The position numbers and the translations under genes were made by a program. A stretch of 64,000 bases of DNA, from positions 23,938 through 87,937 of the forward strand of contig DASWWC010000109.1 in NCBI GenBank assembly GCA_036401055.1, written 5' to 3'. Source of the stretch: Pelomonas sp036401055 (lineage in GTDB: Bacteria; Pseudomonadota; Gammaproteobacteria; Burkholderiales; Burkholderiaceae_C). The notes beneath the pieces were generated by a model. The model was not told where the DNA came from and made no database searches. It saw nothing but the letters and a program-made list of their open reading frames with translations. Within the stretch, counting starts at the first letter, position 1; each line of letters begins with the position of its first letter. This document shows, in pieces, positions 26,084 through 34,629 of this stretch.

Positions 26084-28767
26084 CGGCCCGCCGCGCATTC
26101 CTCCAGTGGCTGGGCGCCGCGCCGCTGGCCACGCAGATCCCGCTGACCGCTCATGCGGCTGAAGGCAAGGGCCATGTGCGCGTGCAGGACGCCGCCGTGT
26201 CGCTGCAGTTCGACGAGCAGATGCGCTGCCGCGTCGTCAGCCTGCTGGCCAAGCAGCCCGTCACGCTGACCGGCTTCGACGCCAGCGAACACCTGGTCGT
26301 GGGCGGCAAGCCGCTGACGCGCTTCACGCTGCAGAAGGCCGAGCCGGCGAAGACGAGCACGCCGTTCGGTGCGGGCCAGACGCTGCGGCTCGTGGGCCGC
26401 TCGGCGGACGGCATCGAGAAGCGCGTCACCGTGACGCTGCTGGACGAACACCCCGGCGTGGCTCTGCTGGACGTCAGCTACACGAACACCGGTAGCAAGC
26501 CCGTCGCCGTGGATGCCTGGGTCAACGCGGCCCACCGCCTCGCCGCCGCACCACGCCATGCGGGTGGAAGGAACGGCTATTGGACCTACTCCGGCGCCAG
26601 CCATGCCGACCGCCGCGACTGGGTGCAGCCCGTCAGGCGTGGCTATGAGCAGCGCAACTTCATGGGCATGAACGCGTCGGACTACGGCGGCGGCACGCCC
26701 GTCGTGGACGTCTGGCGCCGGGATGTCGGCCTGGCCGTCGGCCACCTGTCCCTTCAACCGCAGCTCGTCGCGCTGCCCGTGAAGGCCAGCGGCGACCAGG
26801 TCGAAATCTCGCTGCGTGGCGACACGCCGCAGACTTTTGAGCCCGGCGCCACTATGACGACGCCGCCCAGCTTCATCGCCGTGCACCGCGGTGACTTCTA
26901 CGTGCCGTTGGACCGCTACCGCCGCCTGATGGCCGCGCAGGGCCTGGTCGCGCCCGAGCCGCCTTCGAGCGCCTACGAGGCGCAGTGGTGCGCCTGGGGC
27001 TACGAGCGCGACTTCTCGCTGGACTATGTGCGCGCCACGCTGCCCAAGGTGCAGGAGCTGGGCTTCAAGTGGGCGGTGCTGGACGACGGCTGGCAGGTGA
27101 AGACCGGCGACTGGACGCCCGATTCGACTAAGTTCCCGCGCGGCGCCGACGACATGAAGGCGCTGGTGGCCGACATCCACGCCCGCGGCATGAAGGCCCG
27201 GCTGTGGATCGCGCCGCTGGCCGTCGCGCCCGGCAGCGACGAGCTGCACGACCACACCGACCTGCTGCTGCTGGACAAGGACGGCGCGGTGCAGGACGTG
27301 ACCTGGTGGAACAGCTTCTACCTGTGCCCGGCCTATTCCAAGACGCAGGAGCGCCTGGCCGCGACCATCAAGATGATCATTGGCGACTGGGGGTTCGACG
27401 GGCTCAAGGTCGACGGCCAGCACCTGAACGGCGTCGCGCCGTGCTTCAACCCCAAGCACAAGCATGCGCGGCCGGAGGAGTCCGTCGAGGCGGTCTCGAC
27501 CTTCTACAAGGTCATGCACGAGGTGGCCCACGCGGCCAACCCGGAAGCGGTCGTCGAGGTGTGCCCCTGCGGCACCAGCTACGCCTTCCACAACATGCCG
27601 TTCATGGACCAGGCGCCGTCGTCCGACCCGCTGTCCAGCTGGCAGATCCGCCACAAGGGCAAGACGCTGAAGGCGCTGATGGGCCCGTGGTCCGCTTACG
27701 CGGGCGACCACGTGGAGCTGAGCACCGGCGGGCAGGACTTCGCATCCAGCGTCGGCATCGGCGCCGTCGTGGCGACGAAGTTCACGTGGCCGGTGGACCC
27801 CAAGCCCAAGGACAGCTTCCTGCTGACGCCCGAGCGCGAGGCGCACTGGCGCCAGTGGGTGGACCTGTACAACAAGCAGCGCCTCGCCGAAGGTCGCTAC
27901 CGCGGCGAGCTGTACGACCTGGGTTTCGACAAGCCCGAGACCCATGTCGTCGAGCGCAGCGGTGCGCTGCACTACGCCTTCTACGCCGAGCGCTGGGAGG
28001 GCCTGGTCACGCTGCGCGGCCTGGGCGCGGGGCGCTGGACGGTGCGCGACTCGCTGACCGGCAAGGAACTCGGCACCGTGACGGCCGACAAGCCCACGCT
28101 GCCCGTGCGCTTCACGCACAGCCTGCTGATCGAGGCGCGGCCCGAGGCGGCCGACGCGCTGCCCGTCGCCTTCGCCGGCCAGGTCGCGCAGGTCGGCGCC
28201 GATGGCTTTCCACTCGCGTCGCAATGGGCCGATGCGCCGACGACCTTCTTCCGCCACGACTGGCAGGGCAGGGCGCTGGCCGGGCCGCAGTCCACCCGCG
28301 TGCAGCTGCTGCGGGGGCCAGGCCAGCTCTACCTGCGCTTCATCTGCAAGTACGAGACGCTGAGCACCTACGAGCGCGCGGCTTCCGCGACCGACATCTG
28401 GCCGCTGTGGGAGCGCGACGTCGTCGAGATCTTCCTGCAGGCGCCGGACCGCGCGGGCCTGAAGAGCTATCGCGAGGTGGAGGTGTCGCCCAACGGCCTG
28501 CTGCTGGACATCGCGGTCGAGGCCTCGGGCAAGAAGCGCATCGTTGGCGAGAGCCGCGCCAAGGCGCAAGTCGACGCGAAGAACAAGGTCTGGACCGCCG
28601 AGCTGGCCGTGCCCATGCGAGGTGCGGAAGACGGCTGGCGCCTGAACCTGTTCCGTGTGGAGGGCCAAGGCAAGGACCGCGTGTATTCCGCCTGGAGCCC
28701 GACAAAGACCGCCGCTCCCGATTTCCACGTTCCCGCCGCCTTTGGCCGATTGCTGACCGCCGCATGA
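26080..28767 (+). CDS. GH36-like clan-D alpha-galactosidase with C-terminal CBM9-like domain, Tat-exported
   Basis: An 895-residue exported glycosidase. The start is fixed by the ATGA overlap with the amidohydrolase. The N-terminus ARRAFLQWLGAAPLATQ fits a Tat signal. A beta-sandwich domain (about 30-290) precedes the barrel, with WCAWGYERDFSLDYV, AVLDDGWQV, ARLWIAPLAV, the probable nucleophile in FDGLKVDGQH (D445) and a possible acid/base in APSSDPLSS (D516). After about residue 740 comes a CBM9/DOMON-like module (YLRFICKYETL, WERDVVEIFLQAP, VEVSPNGLLLDIAVE). Likely activity is release of alpha-galactose or alpha-GalNAc. The assignment of exact family (GH36 or a near relative) is less certain than the clan. 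Confidence 0.82.
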   Translation: MTARRAFLQWLGAAPLATQIPLTAHAAEGKGHVRVQDAAVSLQFDEQMRCRVVSLLAKQPVTLTGFDASEHLVVGGKPLTRFTLQKAEPAKTSTPFGAGQTLRLVGRSADGIEKRVTVTLLDEHPGVALLDVSYTNTGSKPVAVDAWVNAAHRLAAAPRHAGGRNGYWTYSGASHADRRDWVQPVRRGYEQRNFMGMNASDYGGGTPVVDVWRRDVGLAVGHLSLQPQLVALPVKASGDQVEISLRGDTPQTFEPGATMTTPPSFIAVHRGDFYVPLDRYRRLMAAQGLVAPEPPSSAYEAQWCAWGYERDFSLDYVRATLPKVQELGFKWAVLDDGWQVKTGDWTPDSTKFPRGADDMKALVADIHARGMKARLWIAPLAVAPGSDELHDHTDLLLLDKDGAVQDVTWWNSFYLCPAYSKTQERLAATIKMIIGDWGFDGLKVDGQHLNGVAPCFNPKHKHARPEESVEAVSTFYKVMHEVAHAANPEAVVEVCPCGTSYAFHNMPFMDQAPSSDPLSSWQIRHKGKTLKALMGPWSAYAGDHVELSTGGQDFASSVGIGAVVATKFTWPVDPKPKDSFLLTPEREAHWRQWVDLYNKQRLAEGRYRGELYDLGFDKPETHVVERSGALHYAFYAERWEGLVTLRGLGAGRWTVRDSLTGKELGTVTADKPTLPVRFTHSLLIEARPEAADALPVAFAGQVAQVGADGFPLASQWADAPTTFFRHDWQGRALAGPQSTRVQLLRGPGQLYLRFICKYETLSTYERAASATDIWPLWERDVVEIFLQAPDRAGLKSYREVEVSPNGLLLDIAVEASGKKRIVGESRAKAQVDAKNKVWTAELAVPMRGAEDGWRLNLFRVEGQGKDRVYSAWSPTKTAAPDFHVPAAFGRLLTAA

Positions 28768-30650
28768 AACTGCTCGCCCTCTCCCTGCTCGTCGCGTTCT
28801 CCGCGCAAGCCCAGCAGACGCTCAGCGCCACCGGTCGCTGGCAGCATCAGCCCGTCGGCACGTCGCCCACGCCGCCCATGGGCTGGTCCAGCTGGAACGC
28901 GTTCCGTGTCGACATCACCGAGCAGAAGGTGCTGGACTCGGCCCAGGTCATCGTCGACTCGGGGCTGGCCAAGGCCGGCTACCGCAACATCAACGTCGAC
29001 GACGGCTGGTGGCTGAAGCGCCGCACCAGCGACGGCCGCCTGCTGGTGCGCACGGGGCTGTTCCCCAGCGCCAACGTCGGCGCGGGCAAGGACTCGTCGC
29101 TGCGGCCCTTCACCGACCGCATCCACGCGATGGGCCTGAAGGCGGGCCTGTACACCGACATCGGCCGCAATGCCTGCTCGCAGGCCTACGACGCCGACAG
29201 CCCTAACCTGCCCGAGGGCACGCATGCCGAGCGCGAAGTGGGGCTGATGGGCCACATGCGCCAGGACGTCGAACTGTTCTTCAAGGAGTGGAACTTCGAC
29301 TACCTGAAGGTGGACGGCTGCGGGCTGTCGTCATACGGCCGCGACCGGCCGCATGTCGCCTCGGGCCAGTACCGCGAGTACACACCCACCATCGTCGAAG
29401 GCAGCATCAACCAGTCCGACATCGAGGGCACGAAGAAGCTCTACGGCGAGCTGAAGCAGGCGCTGAACGAGGTGCGCCCGCGCGGCGACTACATGCTGTC
29501 GGTGTGCCTGTGGGGCACGGTCAACGTGCGCTCCTGGGGGCAGGACTACGGCACGCTGTGGCGCAGCAGCCGCGATATCTGGAAGGGCTTCGCCCAGATG
29601 GTGCACAACTTCGACACCGTCGCCACGCGCGAGTTCTACGCCGGCCCCGGCCGCTGGAACGACCCCGACATGCTGGAGATCGGCAACGGCGACTTCGGCG
29701 ACGGCCACCTGCTGGAGGCGCGCACGCACATGGGCCTGTGGGCCATCATGGCCGCGCCGCTGATGATAGGCACCGACCTGTCCAAGGCCTCGCCCGCCAT
29801 CATCGACATCCTGAAGGCGCCCGAGGTCGTGGCCATCAACCAGGACCCGGCCGGCCACCAGGGCGTGCTGGCCTACGCCGACAGCGACCGGCAGATCGTC
29901 GTGAAGACCTTGGCCGACGGTCGCAAGGCCGTGCTGCTGTTCAACCGCACCGGTGCCAACGCCAAGTTCACGCTGACTGCCGATCACCTGAAGATGGACG
30001 CCACGTCGCCCATCGTCTTGCGTGACGCCTGGGCGCGCGCCGACGCCGGCGCGTTCACGGCCAAGCGTGAGTTCGAGCTGAAGCCCCGCGAGGCGCTGCT
30101 GTTCACCGCCACCGGCAAGCATGTGCTGCCGCGCGGCTACTTCGTGTCCGAGCGGCCCGGCAGCGTCTACGTGGCGCGCGACGGCATCCGCGCGCTGGAG
30201 CAGGACCCCATCGTCTACCGCGCGCTGGCGTCGTGGTCCACCACCGACAACGGCGGCACCCGCCCGGCCTATGCCGGCTGGGGCGGCCCGCGCGCTGACT
30301 CGACGCCCTACGACCAGGCCCTCAGCGTGCAGCGCCAGGTGTTCCGCCACGGCGTGGGCGTTCTGGCCGACTCGCGCCTGCAGGTGAAGGTCGCGCCCGG
30401 CTCGCAGCGCTTCACGGCGCGCGTGGGCGTGGACGACTCGACGCGCGGCAAGACCGCCGGCGTCAGCTTCGAGGTCTGGGGCGACGGCCGCAAGCTCGCG
30501 AACACCGCACCGATGAAGTTCAAGCAGCCGGCGCTTGAACTCAGCGCCGACCTGCGCGGCGTGAAGCTGATCGAGCTGATCGCGCGCCAGCATGGGGCCG
30601 ACACCGCAGGCCCCGTCGTCGTGACCTGGGGCGAGGCGCGCATCGAGTAG
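28764..30650 (+). CDS. GH27 alpha-galactosidase/alpha-N-acetylgalactosaminidase family enzyme with NPCBM domain
   Basis: A 628-residue exported enzyme, coupled to the GH36-like gene by a 4-bp overlap. The signal peptide ends at about residue 17 (SAQAQQ). GH27 signatures are TPPMGWSSWNAFRVD, NVDDGWW, GLYTDIGRNAC, the nucleophile in FDYLKVDGCG (D184), the acid/base D271 in LWRSSRDIW and WNDPDMLEIGNGD. After a beta domain, residues from about 490 form an NPCBM-like module (YDQALSVQRQVFRHGVGVLADS, in parts; then FTARVGVDDSTRGKTAGVSFEV). Compared with the GH27 at 13906 it has a longer insert after the nucleophile and the extra module, so specificity may differ. Operon context makes alpha-GalNAc a candidate. 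Confidence 0.9.
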   Translation: MKLLALSLLVAFSAQAQQTLSATGRWQHQPVGTSPTPPMGWSSWNAFRVDITEQKVLDSAQVIVDSGLAKAGYRNINVDDGWWLKRRTSDGRLLVRTGLFPSANVGAGKDSSLRPFTDRIHAMGLKAGLYTDIGRNACSQAYDADSPNLPEGTHAEREVGLMGHMRQDVELFFKEWNFDYLKVDGCGLSSYGRDRPHVASGQYREYTPTIVEGSINQSDIEGTKKLYGELKQALNEVRPRGDYMLSVCLWGTVNVRSWGQDYGTLWRSSRDIWKGFAQMVHNFDTVATREFYAGPGRWNDPDMLEIGNGDFGDGHLLEARTHMGLWAIMAAPLMIGTDLSKASPAIIDILKAPEVVAINQDPAGHQGVLAYADSDRQIVVKTLADGRKAVLLFNRTGANAKFTLTADHLKMDATSPIVLRDAWARADAGAFTAKREFELKPREALLFTATGKHVLPRGYFVSERPGSVYVARDGIRALEQDPIVYRALASWSTTDNGGTRPAYAGWGGPRADSTPYDQALSVQRQVFRHGVGVLADSRLQVKVAPGSQRFTARVGVDDSTRGKTAGVSFEVWGDGRKLANTAPMKFKQPALELSADLRGVKLIELIARQHGADTAGPVVVTWGEARIE

Positions 30651-30688
30651 CCGCGCCCCAGCCCACGCGTCTCTTTTCTCCCTGTCAT

Positions 30689-30738
30689 GGCACCGGTCGC
30701 GCCGGTGCCCCGGCCGCGCTCGCGCTGACGCGGCCGGG
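30689..30738 (+). terminator. Tandem GC-rich stem-loops ending the GH36/GH27 operon
   Basis: Two perfect hairpins lie back to back: GGCACCGG (30689-30696) with CCGGTGCC (30702-30709), and CCCGGCCGCG (30709-30718) with CGCGGCCGGG (30729-30738). They start 38 bases after the GH27 stop. Only TT follows the second stem, so this is a GC-type rather than a classical T-run terminator. Confidence 0.5.
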
Positions 30739-30806
30739 TTCACCTGTCCAACGCGCTGTGCTCATCCACCTTCGGGCCTGACGCCCGACCTCACGAGGAG
30801 ACCCCG

Positions 30807-32645
30807 ATGCCCTACATGCGTCCCTGCCCTTTGCCCCGCACCCTTGCGGGCGCCTTCGGTTCGGTGTTGCTTGCCGCGCTGCCCACCATCGCGACCGCCG
30901 TGCCGCTGGTGTCCAACCCGTCCGGCGCCTGCCTGGAGGCCAAGGTGGACACCTGGGACATCCGCCTGGCGACCTGCAACGCCGGCGCGCTGCAGGACTT
31001 CACGCTGACGCCGGTCGGCACGGGCAGCAACATCGTGACCCTCAGGAACGCGCAGGCCAACCTGTGCGTCGCCGCGACGGGCACCAGCGGCGGCTCCTTC
31101 GTGGAGCTGGGCAGCTGCCAGTCCACGCAGACGGGCCAGCGCTTCCAGGCCGTGGCGCTGGCCGGCGGCGCCACGTCTCAGCTGAAGCTCGCCGCCAACA
31201 ACCTGTGCCTGACGGCGCCGGCGACGGTCGGCCAGGTCGGCCTCTCGGTCGCGACCTGCAACACCGCCAACGCCAACCAGGCGTGGCGCCTCGGCGGTAC
31301 CACGCCACCGCCGCCGCCCGCGCCGGGCACGGTCGAGACCAGCTTCACCGTCAGCACCGCCGAGATCGCCAACCCCGAGCGCGGCATGTACGTCTGGGCG
31401 GCCGACAACCTGCTGCAGTGGACGCAGGCCAACGCCGATGCCCAGTTCCAGGAAGGCTATCGCGTCGTCTATGCGCCGGTGCGGCTGGACGCCTACGCCG
31501 CCACCACGCTCCCCGCCAGCCTGCTGACGCAGCTGTCGGAGCGCTTCGCGATGGCGCGCCGCGCCGGCCTGAAGCTGGTGCCGCGATTCCTCTACAACTA
31601 CCCCGAGAACGAGACCGAGTACCGCAACGTCAAGGACGCGCCGCTGGCCCGCGTGCTGGGCCACATCGACCAGCTCAAGCCCGTGCTGGCGGCCAACGCC
31701 GACGTCATCGCCTACCTGCAGGCCGGCTTCATCGGCGCCTGGGGCGAGTGGCACACCTCGTCCAACAACCTCACCGACAGCGGGCCTCGCACGCAGATCC
31801 GCGATGCGCTGCTGAGCGCGCTGCCGGCCGACCGCTTCCTGCAGCTGCGCTACCCGGCCTATCTGATGGCCTGGGCGTCGCAGGTGCCCAGCTGGCGCGA
31901 CGGCTCCGCGGCCTCGCGCATCGGCGCGCACAACGACTGCTTCCTGGCCTCGGCCACCGACGTGGGCACCTACAGCGAGAACGCCAGCCAGCGCACGAAC
32001 GAGCGCAACTACATCGCGGCGCTGTCTCGCGTGGCGCCGTTTGGCGGCGAGACCTGCAACCCCGCGGACGAGCAGAACCCGACGCCGCGCACCAACTGCA
32101 CCGACATCCTCAACGAGGGCCGGCAGTTCAACCTGACCTACCTGAACAACAGCTACTACCGCGAGCTGTTCCACACGCGCTGGGAGCAGCAGAGCTGCAT
32201 GGCCGAGGTCAAGCGCAGCATCGGCTACCGCTTCGAGTTCTCGACGCTGCGCCACAGCGATGCGGTGACGGCGGGGCAGTCCGGCACGCTGATGCTCACG
32301 GTGAAGAACAGCGGCTGGGCACGTGCCTTCAACCCGCGTGCGGTGCAGTTGCTGCTGAAGCACAAGAGCAGCGGCGCCGTCGTGCGCATCGCACTGCCGA
32401 CGGTGGACCCGCGGACCTGGCTGCCCACCACGACCACCACCGTGTCGGCCGGCTTCACCGTGCCGGCGGGTACGCCCACCGGCGCCTACGACGTGCTGAT
32501 CGCGCTGCCCGACGGCGCCGCCTCACTGGCCGGCGAAGTGCGCTACAGCGTGCGCCCCGCCAACGCGGACAACGCAGCCAAGGCCCAGGCCTGGGATGCG
32601 GCGCTGGGCGCCTTCCGCGCCGGCACGACGCTGACGGTGCGCTGA
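30807..32645 (+). CDS. Secreted ricin-type lectin plus DUF4874/DUF4832 protein
   Basis: A 612-residue exported protein with a strong ribosome site (CGAGGAGA). A signal peptide (ending near PTIATA) is followed by a beta-trefoil/ricin-like module (about 35-170: SGACLEAKVDTWDIRLATCN, NLCVAATG, NLCLTAPA, ANQAWRLGG). A proline linker (PPPPPAPG) comes next, then a barrel-like region with NPERGMYVWA, MARRAGLKLVPRFLYNYP, AYLQAGFIGAWGEWH and LRYPAYLMAW, and a C-terminal beta-sandwich (from about 485). The order fits DUF4874 followed by DUF4832. The conserved GEWH motif in a TIM-barrel setting suggests an uncharacterised glycoside hydrolase, but no activity can be claimed. It stands alone between two hairpins, after the alpha-galactosidase operon. 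Confidence 0.8.
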   Translation: MPYMRPCPLPRTLAGAFGSVLLAALPTIATAVPLVSNPSGACLEAKVDTWDIRLATCNAGALQDFTLTPVGTGSNIVTLRNAQANLCVAATGTSGGSFVELGSCQSTQTGQRFQAVALAGGATSQLKLAANNLCLTAPATVGQVGLSVATCNTANANQAWRLGGTTPPPPPAPGTVETSFTVSTAEIANPERGMYVWAADNLLQWTQANADAQFQEGYRVVYAPVRLDAYAATTLPASLLTQLSERFAMARRAGLKLVPRFLYNYPENETEYRNVKDAPLARVLGHIDQLKPVLAANADVIAYLQAGFIGAWGEWHTSSNNLTDSGPRTQIRDALLSALPADRFLQLRYPAYLMAWASQVPSWRDGSAASRIGAHNDCFLASATDVGTYSENASQRTNERNYIAALSRVAPFGGETCNPADEQNPTPRTNCTDILNEGRQFNLTYLNNSYYRELFHTRWEQQSCMAEVKRSIGYRFEFSTLRHSDAVTAGQSGTLMLTVKNSGWARAFNPRAVQLLLKHKSSGAVVRIALPTVDPRTWLPTTTTTVSAGFTVPAGTPTGAYDVLIALPDGAASLAGEVRYSVRPANADNAAKAQAWDAALGAFRAGTTLTVR

Positions 32646-32670
32646 ATAGGCGAGGCGCCGGCGGACGCAT

Positions 32671-32702
32671 CGAGCGCGCCTTGCAGCCGCAAGGCGCGCT
32701 CG
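32671..32702. terminator. Bidirectional terminator with perfect 14-bp stem
   Basis: CGAGCGCGCCTTGC (32671-32684) pairs perfectly with GCAAGGCGCGCTCG (32689-32702) around a 4-base loop. It lies centrally in the 68-base gap between two convergent genes (stops at 32645 and 32714). It is the strongest stem in the window, although T-runs are absent. Confidence 0.65.
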
Positions 32703-32713
32703 GGCGGTATCGG

Positions 32714-33661
32714 TCAGATCGGGTTGGGGATCAGCACCTTGTCGATCACGTGGATGACGCCGTTGCTGGCGCGCACGTCGGTGGCTGTGATGCGGGCGCT
32801 AACCTGGGTCGAGTCCCGGATGGTCGGCGGCGTGCCGGTGTTGATGGTGATCTGTTGGCCCTGCACCGTCGCCACGGGGGTGCCGAACGGGATGCCGGCC
32901 GCCAGCACCTGGCCGGCCACGACGTGATAGGTCAGCACGCTGGCCAGCTGTGCATTGCCCAGCGTGGCCGTGACCGAGGCCACCGCGGTGAACGCGTCAC
33001 GGGTGGGCGCGAACACGGTGAACGGGCCGGCGCCGCTGAGCGTGCCCTGCAGGTTGGCCTTGACCACCGCAGCCACCAGCGGCTCGAACTGCGTGTTGAC
33101 CTGCGCCATCTGCACGATGTTCAGCACGCCGGGCGGTACCAGCACCTTGTCGATGACGTGCACGACGCCGTTGCGGGCCTGCACGTCCGCGGTGGTGACG
33201 CGTGCGCTGGTCAGCGCCGCGTCCTGCAGGGACACGCCGCCGCTGGTCGCCACCGTCAGCGAGGCCGCGGCATTGCCGAAGGTGTAGAGCGTGGCCTGCG
33301 TGCCGGCCGACAGGTCGGCGGCCATCTTCTTGGAGCCCAGCACGTGGTAGCGCAGGATGCTGGCCAGCGCATCGGCGGGCAGCGCGTTGACCATGGCATC
33401 GGCGCTGGCAAAGCCCAGCTGCGTGGCCAGCGTGCCGAACGCGGCGTTGCTGGGCGCGAACACGGTGAGCTGGCCCGACGGGTCGGCCAGCGTCGTGGAC
33501 AGGCCGGCCTTGGTGGAGGCCGCCAGCAGCGCGGTGAAGCCCTGTTGCTGGGCCACTTCGGCGATGGTGGGCTGCGGCGGGTCGTCGCTACCGCCGCCAC
33601 AGGCGGTCAGGAACAGCGACAGCGTGGTGGCTCCAACGAGCCAATTGATCAGGCGAATCAT
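32714..33661 (-). CDS. Lipoprotein with two fasciclin (FAS1) domains
   Basis: A 315-residue surface or periplasmic lipoprotein. The ATG at 33661 has a GGAGACA ribosome site. The signal ends in the lipobox LFLTACGGG. Two FAS1 domains follow (about 30-165 and 172-315), each with the paired boxes: TVFAPSNAAFGTL...ILRYHVLGSKK...NGVVHVIDKVLVPP, and TVFAPTRDAFTAV...VLTYHVVAGQV...NGVIHVIDKVLIP. The family mediates adhesion to matrix, polysaccharide or other cells. The neighbouring DUF2878 gene is on the same strand but 107 bp upstream. No enzyme function is expected. Confidence 0.92.
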   Translation of the reverse strand: MIRLINWLVGATTLSLFLTACGGGSDDPPQPTIAEVAQQQGFTALLAASTKAGLSTTLADPSGQLTVFAPSNAAFGTLATQLGFASADAMVNALPADALASILRYHVLGSKKMAADLSAGTQATLYTFGNAAASLTVATSGGVSLQDAALTSARVTTADVQARNGVVHVIDKVLVPPGVLNIVQMAQVNTQFEPLVAAVVKANLQGTLSGAGPFTVFAPTRDAFTAVASVTATLGNAQLASVLTYHVVAGQVLAAGIPFGTPVATVQGQQITINTGTPPTIRDSTQVSARITATDVRASNGVIHVIDKVLIPNPI

Positions 33662-33768
33662 CTGTGTCTCCAAAGCGATGTGGGTGGGACCACCGGCGCA
33701 TCTGCCAAGGGCGGGCGCGACAGGCAGTGCGGCTCTTACGCGCCGTTCATGGCGCTGGATCAGCGGCA

Positions 33769-34398
33769 TCACACGGCGTTACAGGCAGCACGGCGACGCC
33801 GCTCCAGATGACGCGCGGCCTCGGTCAACGCGGGCGTCATGACGCCCCAGCCGACGGCGAGCACGAGCAGCGCGCGCGTGTCATCCGGGAAGGCGCCGGC
33901 GCCCAGCCGCACGGCCGCGAGGTAGGACAGCGGTCCGCCCACGGCACCCAGCACCGCGGCCAGCAGCGGTCTGCCCTGCAGCCACGCCAGCGGCCCGCGC
34001 AGCAGCGTCGCGAACAGCGCCCACAGCGCCAGGATCCACGGTGGCGCCAGTGACGGCAGCGGACCGGGCGATGCGTAGGCCAGCAGCCCCAGCTGCAGCA
34101 GCGCCGTGTCCCAGACGAGGCCCATCAGCAGCGCCAGCGCGGTCAGCCGCAGCTCGTCGCCGCGGGCGTTGCTGGCGGCCCAGGTCAGCGCGACGAGGGC
34201 CGCCACGGCCAGCATGCCCCAGCCGCTGCGCCCGTGCGCCGCGCCCAGCACGCAGGCGAACCATGCGGCCTGGAACAGCGCGAACCAGGCCAGGCCGCGA
34301 AGCAGCGGGCTGGCCTTGGATGAAGGCAAGAGCAGGGGCACGGCAGACGGCTCGGTGGCAATGCCTGCATGTACGCAGCGCGCGTGGGCGTGGACCAC
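33769..34398 (-). CDS. DUF2878-like integral membrane protein
   Basis: A protein of up to 209 residues with about five to six hydrophobic helices (GLAWFALFQAAWFACVLGAA, LALLMGLVWDTALLQLGLLAY, PPWILALWALFATLL, LGAVGGPLSYLAAVRLGAG). The pattern resembles DUF2878 (YdjM-like small membrane proteins) of unknown function. The start is uncertain: the ATG at 34398 gives a non-hydrophobic 30-residue tail, and a GTG at 34341 would begin nearer the first helix. Neither has an obvious ribosome site. It runs in the same direction as the fasciclin gene, so they may share a transcript. Confidence 0.65.
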   Translation of the reverse strand: MVHAHARCVHAGIATEPSAVPLLLPSSKASPLLRGLAWFALFQAAWFACVLGAAHGRSGWGMLAVAALVALTWAASNARGDELRLTALALLMGLVWDTALLQLGLLAYASPGPLPSLAPPWILALWALFATLLRGPLAWLQGRPLLAAVLGAVGGPLSYLAAVRLGAGAFPDDTRALLVLAVGWGVMTPALTEAARHLERRRRAACNAV

Positions 34399-34524
34399 TC
34401 ATTCGCTCGCGCTCTCCATGGAAACCCGCAGCCCGCTGACGCCGAGCTATGAAATCCGGCGCTCGATCTATCGCGAACCCGGATGCCTTGTTGCTCTGAT
34501 GTAACCCATATGAAATCTCGATAA

Positions 34525-34541
34525 GACAACGCTGACAACGC
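34525..34541. promoter_or_regulatory. GACAACGC direct repeats upstream of the third TonB receptor
   Basis: GACAACGC occurs at 34525-34532 and again at 34534-34541, a 9-base period, about 90 bases before the receptor start. The second unit (TGACAACG) equals one half of the LacI-type palindrome in front of the GH9 gene, so both may be bound by related regulators. The gap 34399-34629 holds no gene that I can see. Confidence 0.35.
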
Positions 34542-34629
34542 ATATCTCCGGCAAGCCGGCCGTCCCTAGCATCGCGGCCGCTCTGGCCCTCGACGGTCAG
34601 GGTTCAAACCAACAAACCCGGAGATAAAC

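Noticed and set aside
22940..26098. Very long open minus-strand frame (over 1000 codons) antisense to the second TonB receptor and amidohydrolase
   Set aside because: It covers genes with clear family motifs on the plus strand, has His/Val/Arg/Gly-rich composition typical of antisense to GC-rich codons, and no recognisable domain or ribosome site.
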